Of a DNA stretch of 64,000 nt, positions 35,265 to 42,603 are shown piece after piece. Every line of letters begins with the position of its first letter. The stretch's first letter is position 1. The notes under the pieces were generated by a model. The model ran no database searches and was not told the DNA's origin. It worked only from the letters and a program-made list of their open reading frames with translations. This DNA is from JAUCQB01 sp964586235. GTDB taxonomy: Bacteria > Planctomycetota > Phycisphaerae > UBA1845 > PWPN01. Both the position numbers and the translations under genes were made by a program. The stretch spans positions 1-64,000 of the forward strand of contig CAZPIO010000014.1 of the NCBI GenBank assembly GCA_964586235.1, read 5' to 3'.

Positions 35265-36113
35265 CTATCCGTGGCGGCCCCGCCCCTGCCGCCGTCCGAG
35301 AAGCAGCACATACAGCGGCGGTTCCTCGCGAACGTCCAGCCCGAGACAACGGCACAGCTCGTCATCATCGAATCCACCGAGCGGAACGGCCGCCAAGCCC
35401 AGGTCCTCAGCCGCCAGCAGCAGGTTCTGGGCCATGTGTCCCGCATCGATCAGCACGAATCGGTAGCCCCGCTCACCGTACTTGATCTGCGTGCGCGCGA
35501 GAACGCCCGTCAGGATCAGGGCGACGCTGGCGTTGCCCCAGAGGCCGTCGGCGTAGATCATCCGCTCCATGTCATCCTGAGCGGGGCATTCGCCGATCCG
35601 GGCCAGGCGATGGGCTTCGGCGTTGTATTGATACAGGGATTGAGCCAGCCCTCGAACTCGCATCGCCGCCACATAGAGTTCGACCGGGTAGAGCGCACCG
35701 GCCGACGGCCAGGTCCGCAGTTTCTGCCGGACTTCGGAGCATTCGGGGTGGCTGACCTCGCCCGTCACGCCGCAAGCAGTCTCCAGCAGTCCGCCGAGAT
35801 CGCGAAGCCTCATCGGCTCATCGGCGAACTGCCCTCGACGAGTCCGGCGGCTCCGGAGTACGGAGGTCAGCGACCTGGCCCAGGGGCGCCACCGGCGCCG
35901 CGGCAGATCCACCAACGGCCGGGACGGGTAGTCCGTCTGAACGATCGGCGGCCTCTTGTCAGCCAGGAGGGATGCGTTGTACTCCGCAATGCACTCCTGG
36001 AAAAGAGCCGCTCGATACTCGCCGAGCTTGCTCTCTTCATGGTACAGGCTGCTGAGCGGCCACGACGTGTGCGGTTGGAGGTCTTCGAACTCGCGGACCA
36101 TGTGCTGTGACAT
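35265..36113 (-). CDS. SagB/ThcOx-type FMN dehydrogenase (azoline oxidase)
   Basis: A 282-residue nitroreductase-fold protein of the SagB/ThcOx type, which oxidises thiazolines or oxazolines to aromatic thiazoles or oxazoles with FMN. The N-terminal ~85 residues start MSQHMVREFEDLQPHTSWPL with the family's YHEESKL-type motif (SLYHEESKLGEY). The FMN-binding region includes RRTRRGQF, TWPSAGALYPVELYVAAM and the helix GYRFVLIDAGHMAQNLLLAA, followed by AVPLGGFDDDELCRCLGLD. AGAAGGAG ten bases before the ATG at 36113 fixes the start. It is the last gene of the unit, 20 bases after the ycaO-like gene. Its presence predicts fully oxidised azoles on the substrate. Confidence 0.92.
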   Translation of the reverse strand: MSQHMVREFEDLQPHTSWPLSSLYHEESKLGEYRAALFQECIAEYNASLLADKRPPIVQTDYPSRPLVDLPRRRWRPWARSLTSVLRSRRTRRGQFADEPMRLRDLGGLLETACGVTGEVSHPECSEVRQKLRTWPSAGALYPVELYVAAMRVRGLAQSLYQYNAEAHRLARIGECPAQDDMERMIYADGLWGNASVALILTGVLARTQIKYGERGYRFVLIDAGHMAQNLLLAAEDLGLAAVPLGGFDDDELCRCLGLDVREEPPLYVLLLGRRQGRGRHG

Positions 36114-36123
36114 CGCAAAACTG

Positions 36124-36131
36124 CTCCTTCT
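36124..36131 (-). promoter_or_regulatory. Shine-Dalgarno AGAAGGAG of the sagB-like gene
   Basis: A near-ideal ribosome site ten bases before the ATG at 36113. The frame is open far upstream, so this element decides the start. Confidence 0.7.
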
Positions 36132-36133
36132 GC

Positions 36134-37438
36134 TCAGGCGCACGGGTGGGGATAGGGCCACCGCAGCCAGTGGTGATGAATCTCGCCTTGTGGCATGGCG
36201 CTGCCCCAGTCGCGCACACGAGGATGCCCCAGAAATGCCAGTCGGTGGTGCCCGTGCAGGCCGACCAGCCCTGGAATCAGCGCCTTGACGACATGCAGCT
36301 CCAGTTCGGCCGCCCACGGGGGCGTCAAGTCCACCCAGGCACCTGGCAATCCGTGCGCCTCCAGGCGACTCGACAGTACATTCAGCATGGCACCTTCCTG
36401 CGATATCTCCGGGGCGCCCCGCAACCTCGATATGCGAGGATTCTCGTCGAGGAAGGCAAATGCCTTCTGGGCAAGGCCCGGCTGACTGCTGTAGAGACGG
36501 GCGTGCAGAGAGAAGTCGGTCACGTTGCTGAAATCGGCAGCAGGCTGCCAGTCCGGGTCCTGTGCGATCAGCGTGCGGACATACACTCGGTCCTGGCCGA
36601 CTTCCCTGGCGGCCTTGCGCACGGCTGTCCTCCAGTCCGGATGACACGCACTGCCGACGCTGACAAGCGGGCCGGCCGGTCCCTGACCGATGCACACGAT
36701 GAAGACCACGGGGACGCCCAAGTCGGTGGTCAGATCGTATGCAGTTGCCCGATCGAACGGCGGGAGAAGGTCTCCCGCGTGCTCCATCAAAGCGTTCGCG
36801 TCAATCCGCGGCGGCGAGATGCCCTTCAGCCAGCAGATCGCGACCGCATCGCGCTCGATCACCTCGCAGATGCCGCCCAGAATGGCTTCTTCCCGGGTGC
36901 TCGCACAGCACAGGCCGGTACTCAGGCCGGGCATCACCAGCGGTTCGCCTTCGGTCAACCGGTAGGCGACGTACACGGCGAACGCCGGTACGTGACAGAG
37001 TGCGCCCGATCGGAGACTCCGGCCTTCGACCCAGCCCAGGAGATCATCCGCCAATGGCCGCCTGAATGGAAAACCCGCACTTGCATACTGCTCGTCGCTG
37101 AAGCACGTAAACAGCGCAGGAACAAGAAAGCGCCCCGACAGCTCTCTCGCTCTCGCGCGATGAATCGCTCGCGCCGGATACGCCGAGGCCGCGTAGCGTT
37201 CGACGGCCTCACCCAGGGCCGCGCACAGGGCCTCCTCGATGGTTTGACCGCTTCCGCCGACCTGTAAACCTCCGCGTTCGCTCCAGGATGGGTGTGTGTT
37301 GGCGATTCGCGCGCCCACGTGCTCGAGCGCCGCGTCACCGTCGATGGTCGCGACCCTGGCGACCTGCTGGACGATCCCGCTGCGGCGCCCCACCAGTCCT
37401 TCAAACAACTGCCGGGCCTTTTCGCTGGAGGTGATCAT
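36134..37438 (-). CDS. YcaO cyclodehydratase (TOMM D protein) with C-terminal PxPxP
   Basis: A 434-residue YcaO protein, the ATP-dependent enzyme that turns Cys, Ser or Thr side chains plus the preceding amide into azolines. Conserved ATP/Mg-binding stretches are visible: EEALCAALGEAVERYAAS (about 69-85) and STGLCCASTREEAILGGICE with VIERDAVAI (about 168-196). The chain ends WPYPHPCA, so Pro428, Pro430 and Pro432 form the PxPxP tail that is characteristic of azoline-forming YcaO proteins. The ATG at 37438 overlaps the stop of the leader-binding gene in ATGA. The separate C and D proteins match the split cyclodehydratase layout. The predicted substrate is the Cys7 block of the two upstream proteins. 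Confidence 0.95.
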   Translation of the reverse strand: MITSSEKARQLFEGLVGRRSGIVQQVARVATIDGDAALEHVGARIANTHPSWSERGGLQVGGSGQTIEEALCAALGEAVERYAASAYPARAIHRARARELSGRFLVPALFTCFSDEQYASAGFPFRRPLADDLLGWVEGRSLRSGALCHVPAFAVYVAYRLTEGEPLVMPGLSTGLCCASTREEAILGGICEVIERDAVAICWLKGISPPRIDANALMEHAGDLLPPFDRATAYDLTTDLGVPVVFIVCIGQGPAGPLVSVGSACHPDWRTAVRKAAREVGQDRVYVRTLIAQDPDWQPAADFSNVTDFSLHARLYSSQPGLAQKAFAFLDENPRISRLRGAPEISQEGAMLNVLSSRLEAHGLPGAWVDLTPPWAAELELHVVKALIPGLVGLHGHHRLAFLGHPRVRDWGSAMPQGEIHHHWLRWPYPHPCA

Positions 37439-38373
37439 CGCGGTCCTGCCCCGCAGGCTTCGCACCAGGGAATCCGCCACGCAGGCTCTGACCACATCCG
37501 CAATCGCTCATAGTCAATCGTGATCACGCGGTTCAGCGTCCGGAGAGGCCGGTGCCTCGCGAAAAACGCCACGATCTCGGCGCCGGCCAGGCCTGCGAGC
37601 CAGTAGCGGAACGTCGGCAGCGCCCCGTAGGCGGGAAGCGCAGCCCCGGACTCGATCATCTGTTGTTCAGCGGCCGACAACTCGGCGTAAGCGGCGGTGT
37701 TCTGGCGGAGTCGTTCGCGAAAGCAGGCGTAACACGAACCCTCGCCGGGAACGTAAAACGGCCCGAGCGAAGCATGTTGACCGTGCGAAAGGTCAACGAA
37801 CAGACATGCAACGGAGGCCTGACATACGAGGCGATTGATCTTCATCGCCATGACCAGATCGGGCCGCTCCCAGACGTACACGGCCGTGGTGCGGCGGTCA
37901 GCTTCCTCGTGAATAAGCGCATCGGGGTTATCACCAACAGTTACGTTGAACCCGTGCTCCCTCAGATTCTGAGACAACACGGCCGCCATCGGGCAATTCC
38001 CCAGAATCGCGACCTGGCTGGGCACGGGGATCGACGGGGACGCCCCTCCCCTGGTGGGGAAGTGCGAGAAGTACAAGTCGACCGCGTCGCCAGCCGCCTG
38101 GTCCGCTGTCACCAGCAGGCCCTGTCCGGCAAGCTTCGTGATCAACGAGTCGACAAAGCCATCGTTGTCACCTCCGATCGTCCGAGCGATGTCCTCGCGG
38201 CTGTGGGCGCCGTCCAGATTGATAAGAACGCGATGAGTCAGATCGGATTGTTCCGCGGGGATGAAGTAGATGTCCTCGTCGCCGGCTCGGAGCTGGACGC
38301 CGCCCGGCATCGGGATGACAGCCAGATCGCGGCGCAGCACCGGCTGAGACGATGTGTTGCCCAGGATTGTCAT
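37435..38373 (-). CDS. TOMM leader-binding E1-like protein (C protein) with N-terminal RRE
   Basis: A 312-residue protein of the E1-like cyclodehydratase partner family. Residues 1-95 look like the winged-helix RiPP recognition element (IYFIPAEQSDLTHRVLINLD; SREDIARTIGGDNDGFVDSL). Then comes a Rossmann-like E1 domain (VAILGNCPMAAVLSQNLREH). Two CxxC pairs, Cys214/Cys217 (GSCYACFRE) and Cys304/Cys307 (WCEACG), form the expected structural zinc site. It should bind the leader of the precursor and hand it to YcaO. Its ATG at 38373 shares one base with the stop of the preceding Cys7 protein (TGATG), and its own stop overlaps ycaO in ATGA, so precursor, C and D are translationally linked. Confidence 0.9.
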   Translation of the reverse strand: MTILGNTSSQPVLRRDLAVIPMPGGVQLRAGDEDIYFIPAEQSDLTHRVLINLDGAHSREDIARTIGGDNDGFVDSLITKLAGQGLLVTADQAAGDAVDLYFSHFPTRGGASPSIPVPSQVAILGNCPMAAVLSQNLREHGFNVTVGDNPDALIHEEADRRTTAVYVWERPDLVMAMKINRLVCQASVACLFVDLSHGQHASLGPFYVPGEGSCYACFRERLRQNTAAYAELSAAEQQMIESGAALPAYGALPTFRYWLAGLAGAEIVAFFARHRPLRTLNRVITIDYERLRMWSEPAWRIPWCEACGAGPR

Positions 38374-39047
38374 CAGAGCCAACCTGCCCCCTTCGCGATC
38401 ACCAGCATGATCCCGTACCCCAGCAGCGTCCCCAGGACTGCCAGTCCGAGGCAGCGTCCGCCCACCCGCCAGGCAAAGCGATACTTCGACTCCATCAGCC
38501 GGGGCAGAGCGAGCGGCGCAAACGTCTGTCCACACTCAGGGCACCGGCGCTGCTCGAGAGATCCTCGCAGATCGTAACCGCACCCCAGGCAGGCATAACC
38601 TCCTTTGGAGGTCGCCTCGGCCGGGTCATCGGGCGTCAACCATGCGCCCGCCAGCATGCCTGCCAGAACGGGCACAAAAACGGCGCAGGGAACAAACGCC
38701 ACGAGGATGAGCGTGCTGCTGAAGATGTTTGCCCCGGCACCGGCGGCCGGTCCGGGCAACGCCATGAACTGCCACGACAGCAGGAGAACCAGCACCGCGA
38801 GGAGAAGCCCGACGAGCCCGCCGATCGCAGAGTTTCGCCTCGCCCTGGCGTGCTTGATCTGGCCGGGAGGAGGCTGCGACCCTCGGCCGGCTCCGATGGC
38901 GCCGCCGAGAACCGCGCCGAGCCAGTGCAGGCAGCAGCAGCAACAGCAGCAGGTGCCGCTATACAGCGTGGCCCAACGATGCCCGTCGAAATCATTCTCG
39001 CGACGAAGAATGACTGGTCTGGCTTGCGGTTCCTGCAACGTGCTCAT
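38373..39047 (-). CDS. Cys7 membrane zinc-ribbon protein 1 (predicted TOMM substrate)
   Basis: A 224-residue protein. Residues 1-32 form a soluble N-terminus with a LRRENDFDG motif (14-22). Seven consecutive cysteines follow (33-39), then LHWLGAVLGGAIGAG, a PPPG turn and KHARARRNS. Membrane segments lie at about 74-92, 109-134 and 197-217. A zinc ribbon (Cys153, Cys156, Cys169, Cys172; YACLGCGYDLRGSLEQRRCP) sits before the last one. Its stop overlaps the leader-binding gene start (TGATG). The Cys7 block next to cyclodehydratase and azoline dehydrogenase genes makes this the likely modified substrate; a leader-like N-terminus fits. Metal binding or lipidation by the cysteines is the alternative. 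Confidence 0.85.
   Translation of the reverse strand: MSTLQEPQARPVILRRENDFDGHRWATLYSGTCCCCCCCLHWLGAVLGGAIGAGRGSQPPPGQIKHARARRNSAIGGLVGLLLAVLVLLLSWQFMALPGPAAGAGANIFSSTLILVAFVPCAVFVPVLAGMLAGAWLTPDDPAEATSKGGYACLGCGYDLRGSLEQRRCPECGQTFAPLALPRLMESKYRFAWRVGGRCLGLAVLGTLLGYGIMLVIAKGAGWL
38931..38951 (-). other. Cys7 core in protein 1
   Basis: Seven Cys codons in a row, read on the minus strand as TGC TGC TGT then four TGC. This is the predicted heterocyclisation site. Confidence 0.9.
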
Positions 39048-39144
39048 GGATCATCCCGATCGGCTAGAAGTTGCCGCGAATGTATGCCTTCGGTCGCCGC
39101 GGGTCAACCATCACCGTCAGGTGCCACAGGCGATGACGGCGCCC

Positions 39145-39807
39145 TCACCTGCTGAAGCACACCCCGGCCATAAACAGATAGCCGACGGCCGTGCCAATCA
39201 GAGACAACAGCAGACCCAGACCGCCGGCGCGCCTGGCGAGTCTATACTTCGATTCCAGCCTGGTGGGCAGACAGGACGGGTCAAACGGCATGCCGCACTC
39301 CGGGCATCGGGCCTGCTCCAGCGAGCCGCGGACGTCGTAACCGCACTGCGTGCAGCCGTAGCCGCTCGGACCTCTTTGCCCCGCGGCGCTGCCTGGAGTA
39401 ACCCAGGCCCCTGCCAGCATCCCCAACCACACCGGCACAAACAGCGAGCAGGGCACGAAGATCAACGAGATGCCCACGTATCGAGCGACGTGCATCGCAT
39501 CATAACGGGATACGCCGACTATCGACTGTCGCACAGGCACATAATTCATGAGCATCACGGCGATCGTGACCAGCAAACCACACAAACCTCCGATCACCGA
39601 GTTGCGTCTGGCCCTGCGGTGCTTGACCACGCCGGGGGGAGGAGGTGACGAGCCGATGCCGATACCGGCCAGGCCGCCGATGGCCGCGCCGATCCAGTGA
39701 AGGCAGCAGCAGCAACAACAGCACCCGTTGAACAGGGTGATCTGACCTTGCCCCTGAAAATCACTGGGGCGGCGCAGAACAGATGCGTTGTCGCCGGCTT
39801 TGCGCAT
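39145..39807 (-). CDS. Cys7 membrane zinc-ribbon protein 2 (predicted TOMM substrate)
   Basis: A 220-residue paralogue of the next gene. It has LRRPSDFQG (11-19), seven cysteines (29-35), LHWIGAAIGGLAGIGIGS, a PPPPG turn, KHRRARRNSVIGGL, membrane segments at about 71-88, 111-136 and 196-216, and a zinc ribbon (Cys152, Cys155, Cys168, Cys171; YGCTQCGYDVRGSLEQARCP). The ATG at 39807 is chosen because it aligns with the paralogue's start; a TTG at 39858 and an ATG at 39843 are in frame upstream and cannot be excluded. It is the first gene of the unit, 97 bases before protein 1, and 159 bases after the U32 gene. No clear promoter is seen in that gap. Confidence 0.82.
   Translation of the reverse strand: MRKAGDNASVLRRPSDFQGQGQITLFNGCCCCCCCLHWIGAAIGGLAGIGIGSSPPPPGVVKHRRARRNSVIGGLCGLLVTIAVMLMNYVPVRQSIVGVSRYDAMHVARYVGISLIFVPCSLFVPVWLGMLAGAWVTPGSAAGQRGPSGYGCTQCGYDVRGSLEQARCPECGMPFDPSCLPTRLESKYRLARRAGGLGLLLSLIGTAVGYLFMAGVCFSR
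39703..39723 (-). other. Cys7 core in protein 2
   Basis: Seven Cys codons, read on the minus strand as TGC TGT TGT then four TGC. The codon pattern differs from that of protein 1 while the Cys count is the same. Confidence 0.9.
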
Positions 39808-39966
39808 GATTGACACTTGTTGCCTCAGATGTCTTTCATGCATTCTACGAATGGGCAACCTGACTGGTTCTGACCCGCGATGGAAAAAGATCGACCTCGA
39901 AGCCCGAGTTGGCGAACGCAGCCGGGTGGCAAGGCGTGCTACTTGGAACGAGGAGCGGCCCGGGAG

Positions 39967-42549
39967 CTAAGGGAAATCAAACGTACCCCGAGTCAGCCCC
40001 GCGGGGTAACGCCTCTTGAGGCAGCGGCCCAACTCTTCGGCGTCGGCGCTGCTCCTCATCCAGCGGGCGTACAACTCGACCAGCCGGCGAGCGTCCTGGG
40101 GGCTTTCATCGAGAAGCTCGACGCGCCAGCGGCTGACATTCAAGTCACGGAGTTGTGGCAACAGCTCTGCGGCCGACTGAACACGGCCGCCGAAGGCCGT
40201 CGCGCGGCCGGCCGAATCCACGAGAACCGGATGATCCACGCCGAGCCGGTCGCGGAGGTGGATTCGGTGCTTCCGGCACGGATGACCGCACTCCTCGCAG
40301 TTGTCGGCTTTCGATATGAGCGACGCGACACAATGAGCCATGTGGAACATCGGAACGTGCTGGTGGATGACGATTTCGCAGGCGGCACGCGGCAGTCGGG
40401 CGCACATGGCCGCCAGTTGGGCCATGTTGAGGTCATACGAAGCAGTCACGCGGCTTGCACCGAGATCCAGCAGCGTCGCGGCCGTGATTTGGTTGGCCGC
40501 GTTCAGCGAATAGTCAACCACAACGGTGAGATCGGGCGCTTCCCGGCGGAGCAATCGCAGCGCAGGCAGGTTGCGGACCAGAATCACATCGGGTTCCAGG
40601 CCCACCATGAGCCTGACCGAGTCCTCTTCGCCCGGCTTGCAGATTCGCGTGGTCGCCAGGCCCGCCGCAACGCCGGCAGATCGGCACGTCTCCACCGCCC
40701 GGTCATCATCGCCGCGATCGGCGAAGTCGCAGTACACCACCGACAGGCTCGACTGACCCGCGGAACAATGCCATGCGAGCACCGCCTCCAGTTGCGCAAT
40801 GTCTCTCACCAGTACGCAAAGCCCCGCGCCGGTCTTCGACGGCTGCTGCGAAGCTGCTGCAGACCGGCTGCAGATCTCCCGCCGAATCACCTCCACGGCG
40901 TTCCGCTCCGCGATTTCGTGCCTGCACCCCGCGGAGCGCCGTTCCAGAAGAAGCCGAGTGACCTCGCGCCGCAGGTGATTGAGGACGCTCTTGGGAGCCA
41001 TCAACGGCAGCGAGTCCACCGGCACGCCACCGTCAAGCAGTTCGACCGACGCCAGTTCGTAGGGTGTATCACCGGTTCGCCCGAACTGCTCGCGCAGCAG
41101 GGCCGCGGTGAGCGGATGCCGCCGGGCCGGCTCCAGCCGGTCGTCAGACTCGATTGTGATCGGAGGGCCGCGGTCATCGACTGCCTCGATCACCAGCCTT
41201 CCCTCCGTTGATATCAACGCCCGAACGTGCAGCGGCACACGGCTGGCCACGCGATCCCTGGCGAAAGTGGTCTCCAGCCTTCGCCGAAGCGCCGGGTCAT
41301 CCGTCTTCCAGACTGTGCTGCCAACCGCCACGGCCGCCAGATTCACGTCGCCATGACCGAACTCCAACTCCAGGTACACCGGTCTCTGCTCGCCGGCTGC
41401 CGCCCGCGGGCCATCGGCCGGCTTGACCGAATACACCCTCCCACCCTGCTCATCCTGCTCCGGATACCCGTGGTCGAATACCACTCCGTCCCCTGGCTTG
41501 AGCGGCAGTTCCCCCGCAACAGCAGCCTCGGCCCAGACCTCGACCAGCACCGCCTGCCGCGTCTTGCCCGCCACCTTGCCGATGTCCACTCCCCGACTCC
41601 TGGGAAAACGCCCGTCAACCAGGCCCTGATGCCGGTCGCCTTCAAGGAACCCATGGCTGAATCCTCGCGAGAAGCTCTGAGCCAGCTCCAATTCCCGTTC
41701 ACGACTCAACCGAAACGCACGTCCCGACAGCGCTGCGTCAATCGCGTCGCGATAGACGGCCGTCGTCGCCGCCACGTAATGAGCGCTCTTGAGCCGACCC
41801 TCGATCTTGAAACCGCGGACCCCTGCGGCGGCCAACTGAGGAATCATGTCCCACGCGGCGAGGTCCTTGGCGCTCAGCAGGTACGAAGGCTCGCGCGAGC
41901 CGACGGGCCGGCCGTCCACCACGAGCTGATACGGCAGGCGACACGCCTGGCCGCAGACACCGCGATTGGCGCTGCGGCCCCAGAGCGATTCGCTGGCCAG
42001 GCACTGCCCGCTGTAGGAAATGCAGATCGCGCCGTGAACGAATACCTCCAGTTCGACGCTCGTCGTGCGAGCAATCCGCCCGATTTCGTCCAGCGAAAGC
42101 TCACGAGCCAGGATCACGCGCCGGACGCCCATTTCTCGCAGCATCTCGATGCCCGCTGCGTGCGTCTGGGTCATCTGCGTCGACGCGTGGACCGGCAGCG
42201 TGGGTGCCATCCGTTGGATCACTCGGATCAACCCGAGGTCCTGAACAATCACCGCATCGGCCCCGGCCTCGCCAATCCCGGCAATGAAATCGGCCGCCCG
42301 CTTCAGCTCGCCAGAGAAAACCAGCGTGTTGAAAGCCACGTAACCACGTACGTTGTGGTCGTGAAGATACCCCATCACCTCCGGCAAACGGGCCAGGGTG
42401 AAATTGGCCGCCCGCCTCCGGGCGTTGAACTCCTCGAGACCGAAGTACACGGCGTCAGCGCCGTTGGCCACGGCCGCGCGCATGCACTCCTCGTCGCCGG
42501 CGGGGGCGAGAAGCTCGGGCTTGCGTTCATGCAATAACCGGTCGGACAT
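39967..42549 (-). CDS. U32 peptidase-family protein with DUF3656 (RlhA-like)
   Basis: An 860-residue U32-family protein. The N-terminal half starts KPELLAPAGDEECMRAAVAN and GADAVYFGLEEFNAR, with the family block EVFVHGAICISYSGQCLASE, LWGRSANRGVCGQACRLPY and GFKIEGRLKSAHYVA. The cysteines there may bind a metal or iron-sulfur cluster. The middle and C-terminal parts include a DUF3656-like region and a second barrel-like segment (FHMAHCVASLISKADNCEEC). U32 proteins include 23S rRNA hydroxylase RlhA and ubiquinone-pathway hydroxylation factors, so RNA modification is more likely than proteolysis. GGAG nine bases before the ATG at 42549 favours that start. It precedes the TOMM unit on the same strand. 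Confidence 0.88.
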   Translation of the reverse strand: MSDRLLHERKPELLAPAGDEECMRAAVANGADAVYFGLEEFNARRRAANFTLARLPEVMGYLHDHNVRGYVAFNTLVFSGELKRAADFIAGIGEAGADAVIVQDLGLIRVIQRMAPTLPVHASTQMTQTHAAGIEMLREMGVRRVILARELSLDEIGRIARTTSVELEVFVHGAICISYSGQCLASESLWGRSANRGVCGQACRLPYQLVVDGRPVGSREPSYLLSAKDLAAWDMIPQLAAAGVRGFKIEGRLKSAHYVAATTAVYRDAIDAALSGRAFRLSRERELELAQSFSRGFSHGFLEGDRHQGLVDGRFPRSRGVDIGKVAGKTRQAVLVEVWAEAAVAGELPLKPGDGVVFDHGYPEQDEQGGRVYSVKPADGPRAAAGEQRPVYLELEFGHGDVNLAAVAVGSTVWKTDDPALRRRLETTFARDRVASRVPLHVRALISTEGRLVIEAVDDRGPPITIESDDRLEPARRHPLTAALLREQFGRTGDTPYELASVELLDGGVPVDSLPLMAPKSVLNHLRREVTRLLLERRSAGCRHEIAERNAVEVIRREICSRSAAASQQPSKTGAGLCVLVRDIAQLEAVLAWHCSAGQSSLSVVYCDFADRGDDDRAVETCRSAGVAAGLATTRICKPGEEDSVRLMVGLEPDVILVRNLPALRLLRREAPDLTVVVDYSLNAANQITAATLLDLGASRVTASYDLNMAQLAAMCARLPRAACEIVIHQHVPMFHMAHCVASLISKADNCEECGHPCRKHRIHLRDRLGVDHPVLVDSAGRATAFGGRVQSAAELLPQLRDLNVSRWRVELLDESPQDARRLVELYARWMRSSADAEELGRCLKRRYPAGLTRGTFDFP

Positions 42550-42603
42550 CCAGCGGGGCTCCACACTGTGCTCCGGCCCGGCCCATGATAATCGACACCG
42601 GGC

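Noticed and set aside
38931..39723. Cys runs as a GCA/TGC microsatellite or sequencing error
   Set aside because: Two independent loci keep exactly seven Cys with different codons, the frame continues into conserved LHW and membrane sequence, and TOMM enzymes are adjacent.
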